Assembly: GCF_014281965.1 (NCBI RefSeq)
Contig: NZ_JACFTB010000003.1
Span: forward strand, 186,001 to 250,000
Direction of reading: 5' to 3'
Length of the DNA: 64,000 nt
DNA from: Rhodococcus sp. BP22
GTDB lineage: Bacteria; Actinomycetota; Actinomycetes; Mycobacteriales; Mycobacteriaceae
Below the pieces are notes generated by a model. The model was not told where the DNA came from. It made no database searches and saw only the letters and a list, made by a program, of their open reading frames with translations. Shown here piece after piece: positions 16,556-24,558 of the stretch. Positions within the stretch are counted from its first letter, which is position 1; every line of letters begins with the position of its first letter. The position numbers were made by a program, and so were the translations under genes.

Positions 16556-16843
16556 TCAGAAGACGGAAATTCCGAACGTGTTGTCGAGGAAGTCCTTCAT
16601 GATGAAGAGAATCCCAGCGACGATGGCGAGTACGACAACGGCGAAGCAGAGCGCCGCGACGGCGGTGGCTGCTGCTGGGCGGGTAGTGCGGAGCTGGGCG
16701 GTGCCGGTCGCATCGTCCGGTGTCTCGCCGACGGCGAGGGCTCTGAGGCCTAGAGCGAAGATTGCCGGCAGGCCTGCTCCTAGAAGTAGCCCGACGAGTA
16801 CGACTTTCCACAGCGAGTCGAGCGTGTGCGTGAGGGTTTCCAT
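16556..16843 (-). CDS. Small two-pass membrane protein between pitA and DUF3349 (Rv0544c-like)
   Basis: The 95-residue frame METLTHTLDSLWKVVLVG starts at the ATG at 16843, eleven bases after the pitA stop. Two long hydrophobic segments (about residues 12-36 and 60-80) flank a polar loop (GETPDDATGTAQLRTTRPA), and the C-terminus is FLDNTFGISVF. By position it corresponds to the Rv0544c protein, also a small membrane protein between pitA and the DUF3349 genes. Both being kept together suggests a helper of the phosphate transporter, but no function is known. The upstream part of the longer frame, reaching to 17737, is a shadow of pitA. Confidence 0.75.
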   Translation of the reverse strand: METLTHTLDSLWKVVLVGLLLGAGLPAIFALGLRALAVGETPDDATGTAQLRTTRPAAATAVAALCFAVVVLAIVAGILFIMKDFLDNTFGISVF

Positions 16844-16854
16844 TGCCGCTCTTC

Positions 16855-18021
16855 CTAAACCGTTGTGGGGGACTTCTCGTCGGCCGGAACGAGGCCGCCG
16901 TCCCACTCGTCGTTGACGTTGTTCGGGTCGATCGGCTGGCGACGCGACCGCAGGTACATGAAGGCCGCCAAGGCGATGAGAATGGCAAAGACGACCAGCA
17001 CGCCGGGCAGTCCGCCGACGATATCGGCGAGGTGCCAGCACGCCGCGCCGACGACGCCTGCGAGGGGCAGGGTGATTACCCACGCGACTGCCATGCGTCC
17101 CGCGACGTTCCAGCGGACCTGTGCGCCCGGCTTGCCCACGCCCGAGCCGAGGATGGATCCGGTCGCGACCTGCGTCGTGGACAACGGAAGTCCCAGGTGG
17201 CTGGAGGTCAGGATGATTGCGGCGGAGGAAGATTCCGCTGCCATTCCCTGGGGGGATGCGATTTCGACGAGTCCCTTGCCGAGTGTGCGGATGACACGCC
17301 AACCACCGAGATAGGTGCCCAGTGCGATCGCGAGTGCGCAGGTGAACTTGACCCACAACGGCATGTCGGCTTCGGGACCGACGGTGCCGTACGCGACGAG
17401 AGCCAGGAAGATGACGCCCATCGTCTTCTGTGCGTCGTTGGTCCCGTGGGCGAGCGAGACCAGCGATGCGGAGCCGATCTGGCCCCAGCGGAAGCCACGC
17501 TCCCTCGACTTCTCCGGCACCGCATTGGTGATGCGGTAGATGAGCCGGGTGCCGACGGTGGCAACGAGACCTGCGACGACAGGTGCGAGCACAGCGGGGA
17601 GCACGATTTTGCTCCAGACGCCGTCCCAGACGACCCCCGATGTGCCGAGGCCTGCGATTGTCGCGCCGATGAGCCCGCCGAACAGTGCATGTGACGAGCT
17701 GGACGGTATGCCTAGCAGCCACGTTGCGAGATTCCACAGAATCCCGCCGACGAGACCGGCAAAGATGATGGTCAGCAGCGCTTGACCACCGGTATCGCCG
17801 AGGTTGACGATGCCTTTGGCGACCGTGGCTGCCACCTCCACCGACAGGAATGCGCCGACGAGATTCAAGACGGCGGACAGGGTGACTGCAACCTTGGGCC
17901 TTAGTGCACCTGTTGCGATCGACGTCGCCATGGCGTTGGCGGTGTCATGGAAACCGTTGGTGAAGTCGAACGCCAAAGCGGTCACGACGACAACCAGAAG
18001 TACGACGAATTCTGCGCTCAC
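16855..18021 (-). CDS. pitA: Low-affinity inorganic phosphate transporter (PitA)
   Basis: This 388-residue integral membrane protein belongs to the PiT family, which imports metal-phosphate with protons. The two inverted signature repeats are visible: FDFTNGFHDTANAMATS near residue 18 and LAHGTNDAQKTMGVI in the second half, each followed by hydrophobic helices and the loops SSSSHALFGGLIGA and SSHLGLPLSTTQVATGS. About ten membrane segments are present. It is the first gene of a five-gene minus-strand run ending in menE. About 83 bases upstream of the start are two 11-base direct repeats resembling a PHO box, so control by phosphate supply is plausible. Confidence 0.93.
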   Translation of the reverse strand: MSAEFVVLLVVVVTALAFDFTNGFHDTANAMATSIATGALRPKVAVTLSAVLNLVGAFLSVEVAATVAKGIVNLGDTGGQALLTIIFAGLVGGILWNLATWLLGIPSSSSHALFGGLIGATIAGLGTSGVVWDGVWSKIVLPAVLAPVVAGLVATVGTRLIYRITNAVPEKSRERGFRWGQIGSASLVSLAHGTNDAQKTMGVIFLALVAYGTVGPEADMPLWVKFTCALAIALGTYLGGWRVIRTLGKGLVEIASPQGMAAESSSAAIILTSSHLGLPLSTTQVATGSILGSGVGKPGAQVRWNVAGRMAVAWVITLPLAGVVGAACWHLADIVGGLPGVLVVFAILIALAAFMYLRSRRQPIDPNNVNDEWDGGLVPADEKSPTTV

Positions 18022-18103
18022 ACTACAAAGTGTGACGCCTGTACACCTCGATCTGTTAACTTCCCCCGAAGTGTTCTTCTTCGGTCCCTGGCCGACGCCA
18101 CCT

Positions 18104-18125
18104 GTTCACCTTCCGTTCACTTGGC
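18104..18125. promoter_or_regulatory. Candidate PHO box: two 11-nt direct repeats
   Basis: GTTCACCTTCC (18104-18114) and GTTCACTTGGC (18115-18125) are adjacent 11-base units that fit the direct-repeat unit of actinobacterial phosphate regulators (PhoP/RegX3, roughly GKTCAYYYRSG). A weaker third unit, GTTAACTTCCC, is at 18055-18065. The site lies between divergent pitA and the 464-residue hypothetical gene. Confidence 0.5.
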
Positions 18126-18155
18126 CGTCCTATATGTCCGATTTCGGAGAGGTCT

Positions 18156-19550
18156 GTGTCACGTCGTACCGACCGAGCTTTCGGAGACGGCTGTGGGACA
18201 GTGGAGCCCGTGGAATTCGACGACGGAATCGGTGGTGAGCTCGGGGGCCGGGACGACTCTGTGGCTGCTGCGCTGTCGTATCTCGACTCCGTCGATCCAG
18301 CGTCCGGGGCGGACGCTCGCATCGGCTGGGACGGACTGCAGGATGTGTCTCCGGATTCCGGTCCCACTCAGACTTCGGTGCAAACATTTCTGTGGATGCA
18401 TCTACGCCTTCTCGGCGAGGATCGGGATCGGTCGTGGGAAGTGGCGCGGGCACTCGCCGATCTGCTCGATCGTCTCGGCCACGCCAGGTACGCCGACATT
18501 GCGCGAAGCGAACAGACGCGGACTCTGCTCTCGGCGGTAGACGACGCAACCTGGCAAGAGCAGTACCTCACCGCCGTCGCCGAATCCGGAATCGGGCCCG
18601 CGGACACCGAATTGGTCACCTGGCAACAGACACCGGAAGGTACCGAACGAGCCATCGTCGAGCTGATCGGGGAGACCCTCGAAGTCGCTACGGTTGCAGG
18701 TGAGTTCACGCCGTCTCGACACCACGCACCGCCGCTGAAGGCGAGTGCACTGGCCGCCCGTCGGCGCGGTATGACCGATGCCGTCCTGCGAACCGAGCGG
18801 CTCGGGGGCGTGCTCCTGGAACAGCTACTCGACCACCGGATCGCCCTCTGGTCCGCCTACAGCACCCCGCGGGCCGAGCTCTATCGCGGACTGACCGAGG
18901 AGCTGCACAGCGCGAACGAACCCGCCTTCGGATGCGTCCGTCGACTCGAAGGCATTCTCGACCTGGTCGGCGACGGCATCACGCTGACCGACACCGGTTT
19001 TCTTCCCGACTCGGTCGTGGAGCGGGCCATCGGCACCCTGTGGTCGCCGCGGGAATGGCCCTTTCCTGCCGGCTCCGAACGCGAGACGGCACCGGTCCTG
19101 ACCGTTCGGCGCCTCTTGCTGCGGCTCGGGTTGGTTCGCAAACACCACGGTCGGCTGGTGCCGACGGCCCGGGCACGTGGAATGAGTGCCGACGGGATGT
19201 GGCGGACCCTCGTCGCCAGGCTGGTCGGGACCCAGTACCACCCGGAAACGATTGCAGCCGAAGTGGTGCTCGGCGAGGTCGCCCGAGGACGTAGGCCCGT
19301 CGAGACCACCGGACTCACCTCGGCTCTGCTGGCGGCCGAAGGGTGGACGCACAGCGGTCAATCTCCTCGGGTCGCCGACATCGAGCCACTCGCCGACGTC
19401 ATGACCGCCGAACTGACGGCTCTGGGCGCATTTTCGTTCCCTGATTCGCGGTCCGGGCAGTTCTCGGAAACCCCGTCGCCCGACGGCGTTCGACTCGCAG
19501 CGGCCCTGCTCCGACACCGTCTTTTGCACACGCGGCTTCCGACTATCTGA
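18156..19550 (+). CDS. Hypothetical 464-residue soluble protein
   Basis: The frame starts at a GTG 30 bases after the PHO-box-like repeats. The protein has no signal peptide or membrane segment. The N-terminal half is acidic and helical; the C-terminal half contains LTDTGFLPDSVVERAIGTLW followed by VRRLLLRLGLVRKHHGRLVP, which looks like a winged-helix module in which a helix leads into a basic hairpin. Similar two-part modules occur in some actinobacterial proteins related to the C-terminal half of pRiA4b ORF-3-like proteins, but the N-terminal part of that family is absent. No catalytic motif was recognised. If the PHO box acts on this gene, it would be phosphate-regulated. Function unknown. 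Confidence 0.6.
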   Translation: MSRRTDRAFGDGCGTVEPVEFDDGIGGELGGRDDSVAAALSYLDSVDPASGADARIGWDGLQDVSPDSGPTQTSVQTFLWMHLRLLGEDRDRSWEVARALADLLDRLGHARYADIARSEQTRTLLSAVDDATWQEQYLTAVAESGIGPADTELVTWQQTPEGTERAIVELIGETLEVATVAGEFTPSRHHAPPLKASALAARRRGMTDAVLRTERLGGVLLEQLLDHRIALWSAYSTPRAELYRGLTEELHSANEPAFGCVRRLEGILDLVGDGITLTDTGFLPDSVVERAIGTLWSPREWPFPAGSERETAPVLTVRRLLLRLGLVRKHHGRLVPTARARGMSADGMWRTLVARLVGTQYHPETIAAEVVLGEVARGRRPVETTGLTSALLAAEGWTHSGQSPRVADIEPLADVMTAELTALGAFSFPDSRSGQFSETPSPDGVRLAAALLRHRLLHTRLPTI

Positions 19551-19626
19551 TCTCGTCGAGGGCGCGCACCGCTAAGCTGGACGAATACGTAGTCGGTCGG
19601 ACCGCGCAGAGAGCAGGGAGACGCCG

Positions 19627-20931
19627 GTGGACCACGATCCCACGTCGCCCAATCTTCGGCCGCGTGCGCGTAGGCAGAGCGACTCGGCGAGGCGTTACCT
19701 CGACGTCGAGGCAACCACTCCGGCCCTTCGGAACACCGTCGAATTGGCAGCGAAAAGCGTCGGATTCGCCATTGCGCAGTTGAACGTACTCGATGAACAA
19801 ACCCTGTACACACTGGTCAATATAGGTTTGCCGCCGATGTCGACCATGGATCGCTCCATCACGCTGTGCGATGACGTCGTCCGCGGAGGGAAGCCGGCAG
19901 TAGTGTCCCGCAATCGCGTCGACGCGACTGTTCGGCAACGTGACATCCTCGATCAGGTGGGATTGAGGGCCTACGCGTCCGTCCCACTGCGTGGTCGGGA
20001 AGGCCTGGTGATCGGGACGCTGTGTCTACTCGATCTGATGCCGCGTGAGGTCAGTGACGGCCAATTGCAGGAACTGGAGCAATTCGCGTCGGTTCTCGAG
20101 GAGCAACTGGACCTGCATCGACGCGTCGGGTCCACCACCGCCAAGCTCGACAGCGACGTCGATCTGGCCGGCGCACTACGTGGCGGTCAGATCGTGCCGT
20201 GGTTCCAATCGATCGTCGACCTCCGTACCGAGGAGATCGTCGGCTTCGAGGCGTTGGCGAGATGGCATCACCCGACCAACGGCCTGGTCTCCCCAGCGGA
20301 CTTCGTCCCCTTGGCCGAGTCGAGCGAACTGATCATCGACGTCGACCTGGAGGTTCTGCGGCAGGCCGTGCGCGCGGCGGAGACATGGCAGAAACTTCGC
20401 CCGGGTCTGCGACTCAGCGTCAACCTGTCCGGGCGTCATCTGGCCCATCCGGACGCCGTGGCCCAGTTGCAGTGCGCAGTAGCGGAGGCCGATGTCGACC
20501 CACGCTCGATCTCGCTCGAGCTCACCGAAACGTCTGCGGTTACCGACGGTCCGCTGATTCGACGACACATCGATGACGTGCACGCCCTCGGGTTTCGAGT
20601 ACTGCTCGACGATTTCGGCTCCGGCTGGTCATCCTTGGAACGGCTCGTCACCCTCGAACCCGACGGAATCAAGATCGACGGTCAGTTGTCTCGGCTGGTG
20701 GATACTCCTCGCGGCAACGCTCTGCTCGGCGCCATCTCGAAAGTCACGCGGGAACTCGGCCTGTCGATGATCATCGAAGGTATCGAGACCCGCGTGCAGG
20801 CCGATATCGCCCTCGAACTCGGATGCACACTGGCCCAAGGTTTCCTCTGGTCGCGCCCACAATCGGCCGGCGCGGTCCTCCGCCTTCTCAGCAGTGATCA
20901 GTCGCCGCGCACATCGCGGCGCAACGGATGA
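19627..20931 (+). CDS. GAF-EAL cyclic-di-GMP phosphodiesterase
   Basis: The 434-residue protein has a GAF sensor domain (about residues 25-165, with LRAYASVPLRGREGLVIGTL) and an EAL domain (about 180-425). The EAL motif is intact (GFEALARW, Glu208-Leu210), as are NLSGRHL, the Glu of LELTETS, the DDFGSG loop (Asp328-Asp329) and EGIET, so it should hydrolyse c-di-GMP. It lacks a GGDEF domain and a membrane segment, so it is likely a soluble enzyme controlled by a ligand of the GAF domain. It starts at a GTG with GGAG just upstream. Its last 34 bases overlap the convergent glyoxalase-like gene. A diguanylate cyclase gene lies 0.9 kb away. Confidence 0.9.
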   Translation: MDHDPTSPNLRPRARRQSDSARRYLDVEATTPALRNTVELAAKSVGFAIAQLNVLDEQTLYTLVNIGLPPMSTMDRSITLCDDVVRGGKPAVVSRNRVDATVRQRDILDQVGLRAYASVPLRGREGLVIGTLCLLDLMPREVSDGQLQELEQFASVLEEQLDLHRRVGSTTAKLDSDVDLAGALRGGQIVPWFQSIVDLRTEEIVGFEALARWHHPTNGLVSPADFVPLAESSELIIDVDLEVLRQAVRAAETWQKLRPGLRLSVNLSGRHLAHPDAVAQLQCAVAEADVDPRSISLELTETSAVTDGPLIRRHIDDVHALGFRVLLDDFGSGWSSLERLVTLEPDGIKIDGQLSRLVDTPRGNALLGAISKVTRELGLSMIIEGIETRVQADIALELGCTLAQGFLWSRPQSAGAVLRLLSSDQSPRTSRRNG

Positions 20932-21284
20932 TCGGGCGGGATCTGCACCAACACGATCTCGACGCCGTCCGGGTCGCGTAACCACATCTCGATCAAACCC
21001 CAGAACTCCGTTTTCGCTGCTCGTTCGATCCGAACCCCGCGAGCACGCAGTTCGGTCGCGGCGGACTCGATATCGCGAACCTGCAGCCACAGCGCGCCAT
21101 CGAACGACGTCGGTTCGCTCGCTCCGCCGTGTGCGGCGATCTCGATGAGGCTCTGGCCGGCGAAGAACACTGTGCCGGCGCTGTATTCGCGATGTATGGC
21201 CAGACCGAGTCCGTCCCGGTAGAACGCGAGGGTGCGCTGGTAGTCGGCAGGGCGCAGAATCGTTCGACTACTCAAGATCTCCAC
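20898..21284 (-). CDS. VOC/glyoxalase-superfamily protein
   Basis: A 128-residue protein made of two beta-alpha-beta-beta-beta modules of the vicinal oxygen chelate fold. The first module has RPADYQRTLAFYRDGLGL and the second WLQVRDIESAATELRARGV followed by MWLRDPDGVEIVLVQIP. A Glu in the final strand (VEIVLV) is a usual metal ligand position. Single-domain members include glyoxalase I, antibiotic-binding proteins and dioxygenase-like enzymes; substrate is unknown. The 3' end overlaps the end of the convergent GAF-EAL gene by 34 bases, which is unusual but both frames look genuine. Confidence 0.82.
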   Translation of the reverse strand: MEILSSRTILRPADYQRTLAFYRDGLGLAIHREYSAGTVFFAGQSLIEIAAHGGASEPTSFDGALWLQVRDIESAATELRARGVRIERAAKTEFWGLIEMWLRDPDGVEIVLVQIPPDHPLRRDVRGD

Positions 21285-21325
21285 ACCACATCGATATCAC
21301 ATATGCGTCGACCCGTCGGTCGCCG

Positions 21326-21763
21326 TCATGGCGTCGCCTCGTGGCCGGGGGCGTGGTGAGTTCTGCGCGTCTCCTTCATCTCGGCCTCGAACACGTGCCG
21401 CTTTCCTTCCTGCAGTTCGGCACGTACCTGCTGCTCGTGGCGTCGGAAATGAGACCAGTACAGATCGTCGAATTCCTCGACGATCTGGAACGACCATCGT
21501 CCTTCGATCGCATTGCGTCCGACCATCTCTGTTTCGAGCCTGTCCGCCTGCGTGTGATGCCCGGCCTCCGTCAGCGCGGTGATTGCCTCGCCGAGTTGGA
21601 GATCGGCATGCCCCATCAGCTGATGAAACGAATAGAGGTGGCCGCGGGCCCGTTCGATGGTTTCGAGGGCCTCGGAGACCTTTCCGATCGCCGCGACGGT
21701 GTCATCGGAGGTGTTTGCCGGCCGTACATGCTCGGGCTCGGGTTTCTGGCGATCGTTGCTCAT
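21326..21763 (-). CDS. Conserved hypothetical helical protein (145 aa)
   Basis: A soluble, charged protein of 145 residues with predicted long helices (VSEALETIERARGHLYSFHQ and IVEEFDDLYWSHFRRHEQQV) and repeated His. Its composition and length look like those of a conserved actinobacterial protein, but I do not recognise a family or function. The central part (HLYSFHQLMGHADLQLGEAI) might form a helical bundle with metal or ligand contacts through the His residues, but this is not supported by a known motif. It lies between the VOC gene and the GGDEF gene on the same strand, with gaps of about 41 bases on each side. Confidence 0.6.
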   Translation of the reverse strand: MSNDRQKPEPEHVRPANTSDDTVAAIGKVSEALETIERARGHLYSFHQLMGHADLQLGEAITALTEAGHHTQADRLETEMVGRNAIEGRWSFQIVEEFDDLYWSHFRRHEQQVRAELQEGKRHVFEAEMKETRRTHHAPGHEATP

Positions 21764-21805
21764 GACGCAGGCATGCCCCCACCGGCTCGATCCGAACCTG
21801 GTTCC

Positions 21806-22942
21806 TCAGACCAGGGTGGTTACCACTCGGTTGCCGCCGGCAGTTTTGGCCTCGTACATCATCGAATCCGCGACGCGAGTCGCAGTGCCGACGGGATCGG
21901 CGCTGTCGGTCCATAGATCCGATTCGGCGTAGAGAATGGCGGCTCCGATGCTGACTGTCACCGGTATGGCGTCGTTCGGGCCATGGAGTGCGCGCCTGAC
22001 TCCGTGAATCAAAGCGTCGATGTGCAGGCGCGAGGTGACGACGGCAGCCAAATACTCCTCGCCACCGGTACGGCCCACGACCCCGTATCTCGAGACATGA
22101 GCGGTCAGGCGTTCCGCTACGCGGCAGATGACAGCGTCACCCTCGTCATGGCCGTAGATGTCGTTGACCGACTTGAAATTGTCGATGTCGACGACCACCA
22201 CCGCGGCGCACCACCCGTGGCGTTGTCCCTGCGGCAGCAGGTCCTCGATCGCTGTCGTCAGTCCTCTGCGATTGAGTAGTCCGGTCAGCGGATCGAGGAC
22301 CGAGCTCCGAGCGTCCGCCGACAATGTCGTCAGAAAGATGTGTGAGGTGATCGGCACACTCATGATGGCGAGGAGTACGACGTTGGTTCTGACCAACAGA
22401 TTCAGTGTGTCGGTCCGGCCCTGTAGATACAGGGCCCCCGCGATGCCGAGTACGACGGCGGATGCGAACACCAGATGCAGCACGACCCATCGCGGGCTCG
22501 TGAAGAACGTGACGAACGCACCGATCACCGCGAACAGGACGCAACCGAGTAGAGCGTTCCCAAGTTCGAACAACACCAACGTGGATGCGATGCCGAGATC
22601 TGCGTACAAGGCGAACAGAACAACCCCGAGCCGTCCAGGAAACGACAGCAGTATCCACAGCGCCGCAACGATCAGGTTGGTAGTGCAGAGTGTCAACGTC
22701 CAGATAGTCGCGGCAGGACCGCTCGGGCCGCCGGCGGCGTACAACGACAGAAACGACATGAGGCTGATATTGATCATCGACAGCGCGATGAGCAGCCTGA
22801 TGACCTTGCCCGAACGATGAGAGTTCTGGAACTCGCGCATCCATTCGTAGTCGTGAGCTGCCGTGAACCATTCGACGACAGCCTTCCGTGCGCCGGCGGC
22901 CGGCGGCCGGCGACTGGGTAGAGCTTCGCGCGAGAGGGACAT
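21806..22942 (-). CDS. Membrane-bound GGDEF diguanylate cyclase
   Basis: The 378-residue protein has about six hydrophobic segments in residues 45-210 and a C-terminal GGDEF domain. The catalytic motif is GGEEY (residues 293-297), a usual functional variant, and the upstream DNFKSVNDIYGHDEGD and LDPLTGLLNRRGL segments are intact, so it should make c-di-GMP from GTP. The inhibitory I-site (RxxD five residues before the motif) is absent; the sequence there is RYGVVGRT. It starts 20 bases beyond the menB stop on the same strand. Together with the GAF-EAL protein it forms a local pair for making and breaking c-di-GMP. Confidence 0.9.
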   Translation of the reverse strand: MSLSREALPSRRPPAAGARKAVVEWFTAAHDYEWMREFQNSHRSGKVIRLLIALSMINISLMSFLSLYAAGGPSGPAATIWTLTLCTTNLIVAALWILLSFPGRLGVVLFALYADLGIASTLVLFELGNALLGCVLFAVIGAFVTFFTSPRWVVLHLVFASAVVLGIAGALYLQGRTDTLNLLVRTNVVLLAIMSVPITSHIFLTTLSADARSSVLDPLTGLLNRRGLTTAIEDLLPQGQRHGWCAAVVVVDIDNFKSVNDIYGHDEGDAVICRVAERLTAHVSRYGVVGRTGGEEYLAAVVTSRLHIDALIHGVRRALHGPNDAIPVTVSIGAAILYAESDLWTDSADPVGTATRVADSMMYEAKTAGGNRVVTTLV

Positions 22943-22962
22943 GAGGGGGGTGTCGACTCTTT

Positions 22963-23856
22963 TTAGAAGTAGCGGGGGAACGGCGACCAGTCGGGATCGC
23001 GCTTCTCGAGGAACGAGTCGCGGCCTTCGACGGCTTCATCGGTCATGTACGCCAACCGTGTCGCCTCTCCCGCGAACAATTGCTGACCGACGAGGCCGTC
23101 GTCCTGCAGGTTGAACGCATACTTGAGCATCCGCTGCGCCTGTGGCGACTTGGCGTTGATCTTCGCGGCCCACTCGATGGCCACGTTCTCGAGTTCGTCG
23201 TGATCGACGACGCGATTGACGGCACCCATACGATGCATGTCCTCGGCCGTGTAGGTGTCGCCGAGGAAGAAGATCTCGCGAGCGAACTTCTGTCCCACCA
23301 TCTTGGCGAGGTATGCGCTGCCGTAACCGCCGTCGAAGCTGCCGACGTCGGCATCGGTTTGCTTGAACCGAGCGTGCTCGCGGCTGGCGAGAGTCAGATC
23401 GCATACGACGTGCAAGCTGTGGCCACCGCCCGCTGCCCAGCCGTTGACGAGGCAGATGACGACTTTCGGCATGAAGCGGATCAGCCGCTGCACTTCGAGG
23501 ATGTGTAGTCGGCCTGCGCGTGCTCGGTCCACCGTCTCGGCGGTCTCGCCGTCGGCGTACTGATAACCGCTTCTGCCTCGAATTCGCTGGTCGCCACCGG
23601 AACAGAACGACCACACGCCGTCCTTCGAGCTCGGTCCGTTACCGGTCAGCAACACCGTGCCGACGTCGGAGCTCATCCGAGCATGTTCGAGCGCGCGGTA
23701 CAGCTCGTCGACGGTGTGGGGACGGAAGGCGTTCCTGATGTCGGGTCGATCGAACGCGACGCGAACCGTGTCGTCACGTACGTGGCGGTGATACGTGATG
23801 TCGGTGAGGTTTTCGAAGCCGGGAACGGTTTGCCACAGGGAAGGAGTGAAGGTCAC
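22963..23856 (-). CDS. menB: 1,4-dihydroxy-2-naphthoyl-CoA synthase (MenB)
   Basis: This crotonase-fold enzyme converts o-succinylbenzoyl-CoA to DHNA-CoA. The segments CSGGDQRIRGRSGYQYADGE, CLVNGWAAGGGHSLHVVCDL, DADVGSFDGGYGSAYLAKM and the C-terminal SPFPRYF are diagnostic and almost identical to the M. tuberculosis protein. I place the start at the GTG at 23856 (VTFTPSLWQTVPGFENLTDI), giving 297 residues; the longer frame to 24564 covers the divergent thioesterase gene and is not plausible. The ribosome binding site there is weak, so the exact start is uncertain. Only 72 bases separate it from the divergent hotdog gene, so both promoters must overlap. Confidence 0.93.
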   Translation of the reverse strand: MTFTPSLWQTVPGFENLTDITYHRHVRDDTVRVAFDRPDIRNAFRPHTVDELYRALEHARMSSDVGTVLLTGNGPSSKDGVWSFCSGGDQRIRGRSGYQYADGETAETVDRARAGRLHILEVQRLIRFMPKVVICLVNGWAAGGGHSLHVVCDLTLASREHARFKQTDADVGSFDGGYGSAYLAKMVGQKFAREIFFLGDTYTAEDMHRMGAVNRVVDHDELENVAIEWAAKINAKSPQAQRMLKYAFNLQDDGLVGQQLFAGEATRLAYMTDEAVEGRDSFLEKRDPDWSPFPRYF

Positions 23857-23928
23857 CAGGCCACGATAGAGCGCCACGATCGGTACGTCGCGAATACCCG
23901 GTTCCTGACGACGGGTTACGGTGCTGGA

Positions 23929-24558
23929 ATGAGCGAACAGGCAGGCCAGGACCAGTACGAGCGCCACGGCGGGTTTCCTAAGTACAAACAAGCCGACGTA
24001 GGACCTGAATACGGAAGGCTCGTGGAAGGGCTGCGAACGCTTCAGGATCTGGCGGTGAGCACCGCGCCGACGCCGGAGGCAACCGTCGAGGCCGCCGAAC
24101 GAGTCGAAGCATTGATCGATTTGCTGAAGCCGTTCCAGGTGCCGGAGGGTCTCGCGCCTGCAGGCCGTGTGATGACCCTCCCCGGCCGCGGCTCGCTGCT
24201 GATGCTTCCGTGGACCATCGAGAAGTTCGATGCCGAAGGAGTCCGTAGCCGTGGCGTGTTCCGGCGTTATCACCTCGGTGGAAACGGAGCTGCGCACGGC
24301 GGCACGCTTCCGTTGCTGTTCGACGACATGCTGGGGCTGATTCAGCATGCCTACGGCAGGCCCATCAGCCGGACCGCATTCCTGCACGTCAATTACCGCA
24401 AGATCACCCCACTGGACACCGAACTCGTCGTCGAGGGCAGTGTCGACCGCGTCGAAGGGCGCAAGACGTTCATCAACGCCGTACTGCGCGATCTGGAAGG
24501 CAACGTTCTCGCCGACTGCAATGCGCTGATGCTGCAACTTCTGGAGGGTCAGCCGTGA
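23929..24558 (+). CDS. Hotdog-fold (PaaI-type) thioesterase, candidate DHNA-CoA thioesterase
   Basis: I start at the ATG at 23929 (MSEQAGQDQYERHGG), giving 209 residues. The C-terminal part is a single hotdog domain: the helix begins with GNGAAHGGTLPLLFDDMLG, followed by strands TAFLHVNYRKITPLDTELVV and RKTFINAVLRDLEGNVLADC. The Asp in FDDM is in the usual catalytic position. The N-terminal 70 residues form an extra helical part. Its stop overlaps the menC start (GTGA), and it is divergent from menB. This position suggests hydrolysis of DHNA-CoA, the step between MenB and MenA, for which a thioesterase is needed. That role is inference; family membership is well supported. Confidence 0.8.
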   Translation: MSEQAGQDQYERHGGFPKYKQADVGPEYGRLVEGLRTLQDLAVSTAPTPEATVEAAERVEALIDLLKPFQVPEGLAPAGRVMTLPGRGSLLMLPWTIEKFDAEGVRSRGVFRRYHLGGNGAAHGGTLPLLFDDMLGLIQHAYGRPISRTAFLHVNYRKITPLDTELVVEGSVDRVEGRKTFINAVLRDLEGNVLADCNALMLQLLEGQP

